Assembly: GCF_003984625.1 (NCBI RefSeq)
Contig: NZ_RWKH01000006.1
Span: forward strand, 124,001-188,000
Origin: Variovorax sp. DXTD-1
GTDB lineage: Bacteria > Pseudomonadota > Gammaproteobacteria > Burkholderiales > Burkholderiaceae_C
Direction of reading: 5' to 3'
DNA: 64,000 bases
Shown here: positions 43,788 through 51,533 of the stretch, one piece after another
How positions within the stretch are numbered: position 1 is the first letter of the stretch
Layout: every line of letters begins with the position of its first letter
Translations under genes and position numbers: made by a program
The notes under the pieces: model-generated
Database searches by the model: none
What the model was told of the DNA's origin: nothing
The model's input: the letters and a program-made list of their open reading frames with translations, nothing else

Positions 43788-44765
43788 TCAGGCGTGGGCG
43801 ATCTCTTGGACCGGGCGGATCGCCTCCTGATAGGCCGCATAGGTGCGGCGCAGGCCTTCTTCGAGCGGCACCGTGGCCTGCCACCCGATGGCGGCTGCGC
43901 ACGACACGTCGAGCAGCTTCCTGGGCGCGCCGTCCGGCTGCGAGGTGTCGAAGCGGATCCGGCCGCTGTAGCCGACGACGTCGCCGATCAACGCTGCCAG
44001 CTCGCCGATCGACAGGTCTTCGCCCGTGCCGAGATTGATGTGCGCGCACATGGGCGTGGTGTGCTGCTCGTAGCTGTCGCGCGTCATGTCCATCACCGCG
44101 ATGCAGCCGTCGGCCATGTCGTCGACATAGAGGAACTCGCGCCGCGCGCGGCCGGTGCCCCAGATCACCACCTCGGCCGCGTTTTCGGTCTTGGCCAGGT
44201 GAAAGCGCCTGATGAGGGCCGGCACCACGTGGCTGTTCTGCGCGTGGTAGTTGTCGCCGGGCCCGTACAGGTTGGTGGGCATCACGCTGCGGTAGTCGAT
44301 GCCGTGTGAGGCGCCGTACTGCCGGTTGTAGCTCTCGCACAGCTTGATGCCTGCAATCTTGGCGATTGCATAGGGTTCGTTCGTCGGCTCGAGCTTGCCG
44401 CTGAGCAGCGCATCTTCGTGGATGGGCTGCTCGGCAAGCCGCGGGTAGATGCAGCTCGAGCCGAGGAACAGGAGACGCCTGACGTTCGCGAGGAACGCCT
44501 GGTGCGTGACATTGGCGGCGATCAGGAGGTTCTGGTAGATGAACTCCGCCGGGTAAGTCATGTTGGCGTGGATGCCGCCGACCCTTGCCGCCGCGAGATA
44601 GACCTGGTCGATCTGCTCGGTGGCGAAGAACCGGCGCACTGCCTCCTGGTCGAGAAGGTCGAGCTCCTCACGCCCGCGCGTGACGACCTCGTGCCCGAGG
44701 CCCCGCAGGCGCTTCATGAGCGACTGACCCACCATGCCGCGATGACCAGCAACGTATATACGCAT
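43788..44765 (-). CDS. fcl: GDP-L-fucose synthase
   Basis: A 325-aa SDR epimerase/reductase. The NADP-binding motif is [10 protein letters not shown], residues 5-14. The catalytic triad is visible as Ser (LGSSCIYP, 102-108) and the Tyr-Lys pair Y132-K136 (PYAIAK). It includes the family-typical [23 protein letters not shown]. It converts GDP-4-keto-6-deoxymannose to GDP-L-fucose. The preceding enzyme, GDP-mannose 4,6-dehydratase (Gmd), is not in the window. The gene lies in the EPS operon, so the polysaccharide should contain L-fucose. Confidence 0.95.
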   Translation of the reverse strand: MRIYVAGHRGMVGQSLMKRLRGLGHEVVTRGREELDLLDQEAVRRFFATEQIDQVYLAAARVGGIHANMTYPAEFIYQNLLIAANVTHQAFLANVRRLLFLGSSCIYPRLAEQPIHEDALLSGKLEPTNEPYAIAKIAGIKLCESYNRQYGASHGIDYRSVMPTNLYGPGDNYHAQNSHVVPALIRRFHLAKTENAAEVVIWGTGRARREFLYVDDMADGCIAVMDMTRDSYEQHTTPMCAHINLGTGEDLSIGELAALIGDVVGYSGRIRFDTSQPDGAPRKLLDVSCAAAIGWQATVPLEEGLRRTYAAYQEAIRPVQEIAHA

Positions 44766-44828
44766 ATGTTCTTTCGGTTGAAGGTTGAGAATTGAGATGT
44801 CGGAACAAGGCGTGCACGGCCTTGGCGC

Positions 44829-45491
44829 CTAGCCGGAACCCTTTGCGCCCGCGACCACAAGGAAGGTCTTCAGCAGGATCACGACGTCCTGGCGCAGGGA
44901 CAGCGTGGCGACGTAGTCGGCGTCCATGGCGGCCCTGCGCCGGTAGCTGACCTCGCTGCGCCCGCTCACCTGCCACAGGCCGGTGATGCCGGGCCGCACC
45001 GAGCAGTAGTGGCCCCAGTACGGGCCGTACAGGTCCTTCTGCGAGAACATGCAGGGGCGCGGGCCGACCATGCTCATGTCGCCCTTGAGCACGTTCCAGA
45101 ACTGCGGCAGCTCGTCGAGGCTGTACTTGCGCAGGAACGCGCCGAACGGCGTGATGCGCGGGTCATGCTCGAGCTTCTGGTACATGTCCCATTGCCGGCG
45201 CGCCTCTTCGTTCTCGCGCAGGTGGCGCGCCAGCACCGCGTCGGAGTCGGCCACCATCGAGCGGAACTTGTAGAAGCTGAAGACGCGCCCGTCCCGGCCG
45301 TAGCGCGGCTGCTTGTAGATCGCCGGGCCGCCGGAGGTCAGCCGCACGCCGAGCCACACCAGCGCGTAGACCCAGCCCAGGAAGAGGAAGAAGCAACTCG
45401 CCATCACGATGTCCATACCGCGCTTGGTGGCCATCAACAACCGCGAATTGCCCGCCCACTGGACGGGAGCATTGGATCGCAGGGTGTTCAC
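44829..45491 (-). CDS. Initiating sugar transferase (bacterial_transf/PGT type)
   Basis: A 220-aa protein, read from a GTG overlapping the wzc stop (GTGA). It consists of a membrane-anchored catalytic core: KRGMDIVMASCFFLFLGWVYALVWLG hydrophobic hairpin, then PAIYKQPRYGRDGRVFSFYKFRSMV and SLDELPQFWNVLKGDMSMVGPRP with the conserved DELPQ and VGPRP. It lacks the N-terminal CoA-binding domain of WcaJ, so it is a small monotopic phosphoglycosyltransferase. It should start the EPS repeat unit on undecaprenyl phosphate. Confidence 0.92.
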   Translation of the reverse strand: MNTLRSNAPVQWAGNSRLLMATKRGMDIVMASCFFLFLGWVYALVWLGVRLTSGGPAIYKQPRYGRDGRVFSFYKFRSMVADSDAVLARHLRENEEARRQWDMYQKLEHDPRITPFGAFLRKYSLDELPQFWNVLKGDMSMVGPRPCMFSQKDLYGPYWGHYCSVRPGITGLWQVSGRSEVSYRRRAAMDADYVATLSLRQDVVILLKTFLVVAGAKGSG

Positions 45492-47800
45492 GCTGTCGCT
45501 CCCTCCGCGGCGGCCGCGGCTGCGACCGGCGTTGCGAGCCGGGGCAGTTCGGGCGCTGTCGGGTAGTCGTGGGCCCGCAGCCGGTAGGCACCGTAGCGGT
45601 AGGCAAGGCTGCCGTAGTAGCGGCGGCGCGTATCCAGCGCATTGAGCACCACGCCCTGGAAATGCGCACCGGCGTGACGCAGCTGCTTGACGCTTTCGGT
45701 CAGGTCGCCCAGCTCGTTGTCGCCGGCGCGCGCCACCATGAGCAGCGTGCCCATGCAGGTCGCCATCTCGGCCGTTTCCGATGCGAGCAGCGTGGGCGGC
45801 GTGTCGACAATCACCACGTCGTAGCGCGTCGAGACTTTTTCGAGCACGCGGGCAAAGGCATCGCTCGTGAGAAGGCCCGTCGGGTCGGACGGCAACGCGC
45901 CTGTCGTCATCACGTCGAGATGCGGCAGGACTCCCTTGTGGATGGCGCCGTCGAGTTCGATGGAACCCTGGATCAGCTCCGAGAGGCCGCCAGTGCGCTT
46001 CAGGCCGAAGCGGGGCGCCACGCTGCTGCGCCGCAGGTCGGCATCGATCAGCAGCACGCACCGGCCGCTCGATGCAAGCACCGCCGCGAGGTTGGCCGAC
46101 ACGAAGGTCTTGCCGGCACCGGGCGTAGCGCTGGAAATCATGATCCGGTTGTTCAGCGCGCGCGGCATTGCGAACTTCAGCGCGGTGCGCAGCCGCCGCA
46201 GGCCCTCCAGTGCCGGGTCGTCCGGATGCGCCACTGCCAGCAGGTGCACGCCGGGCTTGCCGTGCAGTACGGCGCGGTCGAGATGGCGCTGCTGGTCGCT
46301 GAGCGTGACCGTGCTGTACACGTCCAGGCCGGTGTGGGATTCGATCTCGGCCGGGCTGGCGATGGTGTTGCGCCACGACCTGCGCATGAAGGTCGAGGCC
46401 GCACCGATGAACAGGCCCGCCAGCAGCGCAAGCGCCATGGTGATCGAGGCCTTGGGCCGGATCTGCTTCTCGGGAGTCAGCGCCTGGTCGAGCACGCGCA
46501 CGTTGCCGATGCGCCCCTCCTTGGCGAGCCGCATCTGCAGCGAGCTGTTCAGGAGCGACACATAGAGGTCGGTGTTGACCTTGATGTCCCGCTGCATGCG
46601 CAGCGAGTCCTGCTGCATCATGGGCATGCGGCGAATGCGCTGCTCCACGCCGCCGAGCGCCTTCTTCAGCGAGGCGATCTGCGCGTCGATGGTCATGACG
46701 CTCGGGTCGCGCGCCGTGAAGCGCTCGGTCAGCTCCAGCCGCTTCTGCGTTGCATCGAAGAGCTTCGCCTGCAGGTCGATGTTCTGCGACAGTGCGTTGC
46801 GCGCTTCGTCGTCGAGGCTGATCGTTCCGTTGCGGTTGCGGTACTGGTTGTAGACCTCTTCGGAGTCCTCCAGCTGCTGCTTGAACTTGGGCAGCTCGCC
46901 GCCCAGGAAGTTGAGCGCGCGCTGCGCCTGCGCCGTCTTCTGGTCGATGTTCACGCGAACATACAGGCGCGCGACTTCATTGAGCAGGTTGGCCAGCTGC
47001 GTGCGGTTGCCGGTCTGCCAGCTCACGTCCATGACCGAGGACTGCTTGCCTTTTTCGATCACGCGCAGGTCCTTCTGCAGCTCGAGCAGGGTGAGCTGCT
47101 TCGACTGGCGCACCAGCGAGAACGCAGCGCCCGGCAGCCCCGAGACGGAGCCCACCAGCAGGTGAACCGGGCCGAGCGGTGTTTCAGCGTCCAGCGGCGT
47201 GCCGACCTTGCCTTCGAGCGGCGCATCCAGCTTGGGGTGCGTCAGCGTGTAGGCGCCGTTTTCGCCCGCGGTCAGCAGGAAGCGCGTGCCCTCCAGATCC
47301 GCCGGCACGTCCATCTGGGCGACCACGATGCGCTCGTTGCCGCTCACGTAGCCGGAGAGGCCCGCAAAGCCGGGCTCGGAGAGCGTCTTCGCGCGGCGTG
47401 CCAGCCAGGGGCCGACGATCGGCACGTAAAGCGGCTCGGCTTCGATGTACAGCTTGGTGTTCTCGATGGCCTGCCCGAGCACCAGGCGCGACTTGAGGAT
47501 CTCGGCCTCGCCCGCCGTCGGCGTCTTGGCGTTCAGCGCGCTGCTTGCGGAGTCGCCGACCAGCGTGCCGCCCGAGCGCTCGGGGTCTTCGACCTGGATG
47601 AGCACGTTGGCTTCGTACACGCGCGGCCCGAACATCGCGTAGGCCGCGCCGATCAGCAGCGCCACCGCGGTGATCTTCGCGATCTTCCATCGGTTGTCGA
47701 TCAGCAGGTCGATATGCTCCCGCAGTCTTGAAGGAGGCTGTTCGGAAGCCGGCGCCGCATCTGTTGGGGCGGTAACCATGGGTTGCCAGTGCGCATTCAT
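45488..47800 (-). CDS. wzc: Polysaccharide copolymerase / tyrosine autokinase (Wzc-like)
   Basis: A 770-aa protein starting MNAHWQPM after the good ribosome site AAAAAGGTGATC. The N-terminal Wzz-type chain-length domain has a first helix (KITAVALLIGAAYAMFG) and a long periplasmic coiled coil; the second helix is SITMALALLAGLFIGAAS. The C-terminal BY-kinase has Walker A SATPGAGKT (about 557-565), Walker A' VLLIDADLRR, Walker B YDVVIVDTPP, and a tyrosine cluster RRRYYGSLAYRYGAYRLRAHDY at about 725-746 for autophosphorylation. It controls EPS chain length and secretion with Wza. Confidence 0.95.
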   Translation of the reverse strand: MNAHWQPMVTAPTDAAPASEQPPSRLREHIDLLIDNRWKIAKITAVALLIGAAYAMFGPRVYEANVLIQVEDPERSGGTLVGDSASSALNAKTPTAGEAEILKSRLVLGQAIENTKLYIEAEPLYVPIVGPWLARRAKTLSEPGFAGLSGYVSGNERIVVAQMDVPADLEGTRFLLTAGENGAYTLTHPKLDAPLEGKVGTPLDAETPLGPVHLLVGSVSGLPGAAFSLVRQSKQLTLLELQKDLRVIEKGKQSSVMDVSWQTGNRTQLANLLNEVARLYVRVNIDQKTAQAQRALNFLGGELPKFKQQLEDSEEVYNQYRNRNGTISLDDEARNALSQNIDLQAKLFDATQKRLELTERFTARDPSVMTIDAQIASLKKALGGVEQRIRRMPMMQQDSLRMQRDIKVNTDLYVSLLNSSLQMRLAKEGRIGNVRVLDQALTPEKQIRPKASITMALALLAGLFIGAASTFMRRSWRNTIASPAEIESHTGLDVYSTVTLSDQQRHLDRAVLHGKPGVHLLAVAHPDDPALEGLRRLRTALKFAMPRALNNRIMISSATPGAGKTFVSANLAAVLASSGRCVLLIDADLRRSSVAPRFGLKRTGGLSELIQGSIELDGAIHKGVLPHLDVMTTGALPSDPTGLLTSDAFARVLEKVSTRYDVVIVDTPPTLLASETAEMATCMGTLLMVARAGDNELGDLTESVKQLRHAGAHFQGVVLNALDTRRRYYGSLAYRYGAYRLRAHDYPTAPELPRLATPVAAAAAAEGATA

Positions 47801-47840
47801 GAGATCACCTTTTTGTGTTGCCTGGACGGGGGGAGAGGGT

Positions 47841-49031
47841 TCAGCGGCGGCTTGCCGTGCCACCGAGGTTCACGACCTGCGCGGCGGGAAGGATCAGGCT
47901 GATGACGCGGTTCCATCGCACCAGCGGCACGGGGTCGATGTAGACGACGTCACGCGCCTGCAGCGGAAAGCGGTCGGCCAGCGCCAGCGCCACCGGGTTC
48001 TTCGCGTCGAGGTGGTAGATCTCGGGCACCTCGCCGCGCGAGTTGCGCACCACGTAGATCTGGCCGGGCGAGGAGGTCAGCAGGTCGGGCCCGCCTGCAT
48101 CGCCCAGCGCCTCGTTCAGGCTCAGCCGGCCGTTGCGCATCAGCAGGGCCGACGGGTTGCGGATCTCGCCCATCACATACACGCGGCTGTCCTCGCGGGT
48201 GCCCACGTTCACGATGTCGCCGTTCTGCAGCGGAATGCGGCTCGCATCGAAACCGTAGCGCTGCAGCAGCGGCAGGTCGATGGTCACCGTGCGCTCGCCG
48301 CGCGTGAGGGTCACGCGCGAGCGGTCGGCGGCGGTGGTCACGCTGCCGGCGCGGTTGATCGCCTCGGCCAGCGTCATCGGCACGTCGGTGAAGATCTGCA
48401 GCCCCGGGGTGCGAACCTCGCCTTCCACGTACACGCGCCGGCTGCGGAACGACTGGATCCGAACGCTCACCAGCGGGTCTTTCACGAAGGGCGAAATGCG
48501 CCGCGTGATCAGGTCGGACGCGGCGCTTTCCGTCATGCCCTCGACCTTGGTGCGCCCGATGTAGGGAAAGCTGATCTCGCCCGATCCGTCGACGATGAAG
48601 CCTGGAGCCACGCTCACGCCCGTCGGGTCCGACTGCTGCGAGATCACGGCGCCCGCGTTGGGCATGAGTTCCGGATGCCGGTACACCACGATGCCGATCA
48701 CGTCGCCCGGGGCGATCGTGTACGCGGGGGCCTTGCCGAAGAGCTGCCGCACCTCCGCCGGCACGCCCTGCGGTTCCTGCGCGGCGCGGGTGCGGATCAG
48801 TTCGGGCGTGATGGGGACGATCTTCGGCTCGCCTTCCGCGTGGGAGCTGCTCCAGCCGCTGGTGTCCGGTGTCTTGAAACCGGGAATCCCGCAGCCGGCC
48901 AGGCACAGCGGCAGCACCAGCGCGACCACCGACCCGATCCGGCGTCGGACGCGCTCGCGGGCGGAAGCTTGGGCTGACGCGGGTGCAACGGGTGCGCCGC
49001 GCGAGGAACTGGCTGGGTCAAGGTGTGCCAT
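47841..49031 (-). CDS. wza: Outer-membrane polysaccharide export lipoprotein (Wza-like)
   Basis: A 396-aa lipoprotein. I chose the ATG at 49031 (MAHLDPASSS) because it has AAAGGACC about 7 nt upstream; the longer start is a weak alternative. The lipobox LCLAGC ends at Cys47. The poly-export domain has APAYTIAPGDVIGIVVYRHPELMPNAGAVI and the repeated SLBB-type folds GTREDSRVYVMGEIRNPSALL and RSRRVYVEGEVRTPGLQIF. It forms the outer-membrane exit channel for the EPS and pairs with Wzc, 40 bp downstream. Confidence 0.93.
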   Translation of the reverse strand: MAHLDPASSSRGAPVAPASAQASARERVRRRIGSVVALVLPLCLAGCGIPGFKTPDTSGWSSSHAEGEPKIVPITPELIRTRAAQEPQGVPAEVRQLFGKAPAYTIAPGDVIGIVVYRHPELMPNAGAVISQQSDPTGVSVAPGFIVDGSGEISFPYIGRTKVEGMTESAASDLITRRISPFVKDPLVSVRIQSFRSRRVYVEGEVRTPGLQIFTDVPMTLAEAINRAGSVTTAADRSRVTLTRGERTVTIDLPLLQRYGFDASRIPLQNGDIVNVGTREDSRVYVMGEIRNPSALLMRNGRLSLNEALGDAGGPDLLTSSPGQIYVVRNSRGEVPEIYHLDAKNPVALALADRFPLQARDVVYIDPVPLVRWNRVISLILPAAQVVNLGGTASRR

Positions 49032-49077
49032 GGGATGGTCCTTTGCTCGTGGGGGATCCTGAAGTCCTGGAATGGGT

Positions 49078-50004
49078 TCACTGCGGCGCGTAGGCGCCAT
49101 GCAATGGGGGCTCGGCAACGGCCGGCGTGGGGCTCACGGTGCGGCGCTCGGCGCCGGCGCCCGAGGCGCATGCGGTCACCCAGTCGCCGACCGACTGGAG
49201 AAAGAGCTGCTGCCCCTTTGCCGTGCAGAAGGTGTGGTCGAGCTCGCGCATGAACTCGTACTGGAGGGCCTGCGCGAAGGGCTCGCGCCGGAAGGGGCCG
49301 AGCTGGTCGCGGCCGCGGTCCGACACATGCAGCGAGCCCGAATACAGCAGCTGCACCGCCACCTTCCGTTCGACCAGGCGCTTCATGGCCGCGCCGAACC
49401 ACACGGCGTTGGCCTGCGGCGGCTTCCTTTCCGTGAAGAAACCGGGCAGCGCCTTTGTCGAATGGCTGCGCAAAAAGTGCCGCTGGAGCCAGCGCTTGGC
49501 CTTGCCCGCGAAGGCCGGGTGCGCGGGGGCTGCAATGGCGCGCCGCACGTTGCGCTCCCAGCGCGAGCGCCATTCCGGGAACGCGAAGCCGTCGAACAGC
49601 GAAATCGCCACCACGCGCGTGTCGGCTTCGGCCACGGCCATGGCGTGCTCCACGCCCGAGCACATGGCCACGATCACGAACTGCCGGATGCCCATCGTGT
49701 TCTCGAGCAGGTCCATGCCGGCCTGCAGGTCGTGCATGGCGCGGGTCTGCAGGTCGTGCGAGAAGTCGGACGCCTCGCTGTCCCCCACGCCGCCCAGGTC
49801 GAAGCGCAGGCTGCTCACGCCGCGCGCGGCCAGCACGTGCGCCAGCTTCACGTTGATGCGGCGCGGGCCGATGCGATGGTTGGCGCCCATGTTGAACATC
49901 AGGCATGCGGCGGTGGCCGGCACTTGCCGCGCGGGCATCGTGACGGTGCCGACCAGCGAGTTGCCGGCGCCGAACCGCACCGGCGTTTGCGTCATGTCAT
50001 TCAT
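49078..50004 (-). CDS. Alpha/beta hydrolase, exosortase A-associated hydrolase 1 type
   Basis: A 308-aa protein, start at MNDMTQTPVRFGAG overlapping the previous stop (an internal MTQ at 49995 is possible). Core motifs are AACLMFNMGANHRIGPRRINVKLAHVLAARGVSSLRFDLGGVGDSEASDF and VIVAMCSGVEHAMAVAEADTRVVAISLFDGFAFPEW. The usual GxSxG elbow is replaced by MCSGV, as in the hydrolase-1 group found beside exosortase-type EPS loci. It is coupled to hydrolase 2. No exosortase gene is in the window. Roles such as thioester or ester cleavage are inferred, not shown. Confidence 0.65.
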   Translation of the reverse strand: MNDMTQTPVRFGAGNSLVGTVTMPARQVPATAACLMFNMGANHRIGPRRINVKLAHVLAARGVSSLRFDLGGVGDSEASDFSHDLQTRAMHDLQAGMDLLENTMGIRQFVIVAMCSGVEHAMAVAEADTRVVAISLFDGFAFPEWRSRWERNVRRAIAAPAHPAFAGKAKRWLQRHFLRSHSTKALPGFFTERKPPQANAVWFGAAMKRLVERKVAVQLLYSGSLHVSDRGRDQLGPFRREPFAQALQYEFMRELDHTFCTAKGQQLFLQSVGDWVTACASGAGAERRTVSPTPAVAEPPLHGAYAPQ

Positions 50005-50815
50005 GAAGGGCCCCCTGCAGGCGGTTGAGCGCATCGGCCGGAACCATGGCGCTGTTGGGGTAGGGGTCGGACGTCCAGTCGAGCCGGTGCTGGAAGTACG
50101 CAAGGCGCACCGGCATGTAGCGCGACTGCTGCTCGGCCGCCCACTGCGCGGTTTCTTCGTCGTCGGGGCCTGTGAGCACCAGCGTGTCGTGCAGGGCCGT
50201 GAGCGGGAGCGATTCCGGCGTGAGCGCGGCCAGCTGCGTGCGCAGCGTGGGCGAAAGCGAGGTGCCCAGTGCCTCCTCGGGCATGGCGCCGGGCTCGCGC
50301 GAAAGGCTGCGGCGCCACGCCAGGTCGGGAATGCAGAAGGTCGTGTCGATGGCTGCCACATGCTCTTCGCGCAGCAGGCGGGCATAGCGCCGCCCGTCGA
50401 TCACCGGCTCCCACAGCACCAGCCGCGCCGGATCGCAGCGCCCGTTGCGCGCCGCCAGCACGGCCAGGGTGGCGCCGAGCCGCGCGCCCACCCAGACGAT
50501 GCGGCTTCCCGGTGCGCGCCGGCGCAGCTCTTCATGCGCCGAGCACAGGTCGCGCCGCCAGCCGTCGAGCTCGCCGTCTTCCTCGTCGCCCGGTGAATCG
50601 CCGGTGCCGTAGAAGTCGAAGCGCAAGGTTGCGATGCCCGAGCGCGCGAGGCGCTCGGCCAGCACCTTGAAGAAGCGGTGCGTGCGCATGCCCTCCTGCC
50701 CGAAAGGCGGGCAGATGAGCACCGCGGTGTTTCCGGGCAGTGCTTCCTCGGCAGCGTGGAACAGGCCGAAGATCTGCCGCGACGCGGGGCCGAACAGGAA
50801 TGGATAGGGGGTCAT
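49997..50815 (-). CDS. Alpha/beta hydrolase, exosortase A-associated hydrolase 2 type
   Basis: A 272-aa protein, start at MTPYPFLFGPASRQIFGLFH, which overlaps the PPTase stop as ATGA. It has the FLFGPASRQIFGLFHAAEE opening and ILICPPFGQEGMRTHRFFKVLAERLARSGIATLRFDFYGTGDSPGDEEDGELD typical of the hydrolase-2 group. The nucleophile position shows WVGARLGATLA, without the Ser of a standard elbow, so its activity is uncertain. It is coupled both to the PPTase before it and to hydrolase 1 after it, and may act on the assembly line product or on EPS intermediates. Confidence 0.68.
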   Translation of the reverse strand: MTPYPFLFGPASRQIFGLFHAAEEALPGNTAVLICPPFGQEGMRTHRFFKVLAERLARSGIATLRFDFYGTGDSPGDEEDGELDGWRRDLCSAHEELRRRAPGSRIVWVGARLGATLAVLAARNGRCDPARLVLWEPVIDGRRYARLLREEHVAAIDTTFCIPDLAWRRSLSREPGAMPEEALGTSLSPTLRTQLAALTPESLPLTALHDTLVLTGPDDEETAQWAAEQQSRYMPVRLAYFQHRLDWTSDPYPNSAMVPADALNRLQGALHE

Positions 50816-51528
50816 GCAAAGCTCTCCGTTGCCCCGCGCGGCATGCTGGCGCGGGTGTGGGTCTGCCGCCACTCGGCAATCGATCCCACGCTGTCCATGC
50901 GCGAAGGCGCGGGCTGCAGCACAAGCCACAGGATTCGGCCGGCAACCGGCACCTCGACGCTGCGGCAGTCCGCGTCCACACCCACTTCAAACCGCTCCGG
51001 AGGCACGATGAGTCCCAGCCCGATGGCCTTGAGGCAGGCTTCCTTGCGCGTCCAGCAGGTGAGAAAGGCCTGGTCGCGCTCGTTGGCCGGCAGTGCGCGC
51101 AGCGCTTCGTTCTCCAGCCGCGTGAAATGCGTTGCGGCAAGCGCCAATGCATCGGGCACCGCGCGAAGCTGCTCCACGTCCACGCCCAGCGGGCCGCGTT
51201 CGCCGATGGCGATCAGGCCCAGCCCCTGGCTGTGGCTCAGCGAGAAATGAACACGCGGCCAGCCCAGCAGCGAAGGCTTGCCGAAGGCGCTGTGCGTGAA
51301 GCGCAGCGCATCGGCGCGCGCGCCGGTCTGCTCGGCCAGTGCGTAGCGCAGCGCGGCGTGCGCCGCGACGTAGCGTTGCCGCTCCTGGGGAAAGCGGAAC
51401 TGTCCGGCGCGTGTGCGTTCCTCCTTGGAGAGGATCAGCGCGGCGCCGGGACCGGCGCAGTCATCCAGGTCGAAATACCGGCAAAGCGGTGCGTCGACAG
51501 AAGAAAGGGCGAAGGCCGCGTGTCCCAT
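50812..51528 (-). CDS. 4'-phosphopantetheinyl transferase (Sfp/HetI type)
   Basis: A 238-aa protein of the two-lobed Sfp group. It has RFPQERQRYVAAHAALRYAL in the N-terminal lobe and HFSLSHSQGLGLIAIG. The Mg-binding motif is PLGVDVEQL (Asp117), and the WTRKEACLKAIG motif (W159, K162, E163, K167) is the WxxKEAxxK signature. It loads the phosphopantetheine arm on carrier proteins; four are present in the two preceding synthases. It lies 5 bp after the NRPS stop, consistent with one operon. Confidence 0.95.
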   Translation of the reverse strand: MGHAAFALSSVDAPLCRYFDLDDCAGPGAALILSKEERTRAGQFRFPQERQRYVAAHAALRYALAEQTGARADALRFTHSAFGKPSLLGWPRVHFSLSHSQGLGLIAIGERGPLGVDVEQLRAVPDALALAATHFTRLENEALRALPANERDQAFLTCWTRKEACLKAIGLGLIVPPERFEVGVDADCRSVEVPVAGRILWLVLQPAPSRMDSVGSIAEWRQTHTRASMPRGATESFA

Positions 51529-51533
51529 GATCG

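Noticed and set aside
49078-50815. Evidence for a complete exosortase system
   Set aside because: Only the two hydrolase types are present; no exosortase, PEP-CTERM substrate or the other partner genes occur in this window.
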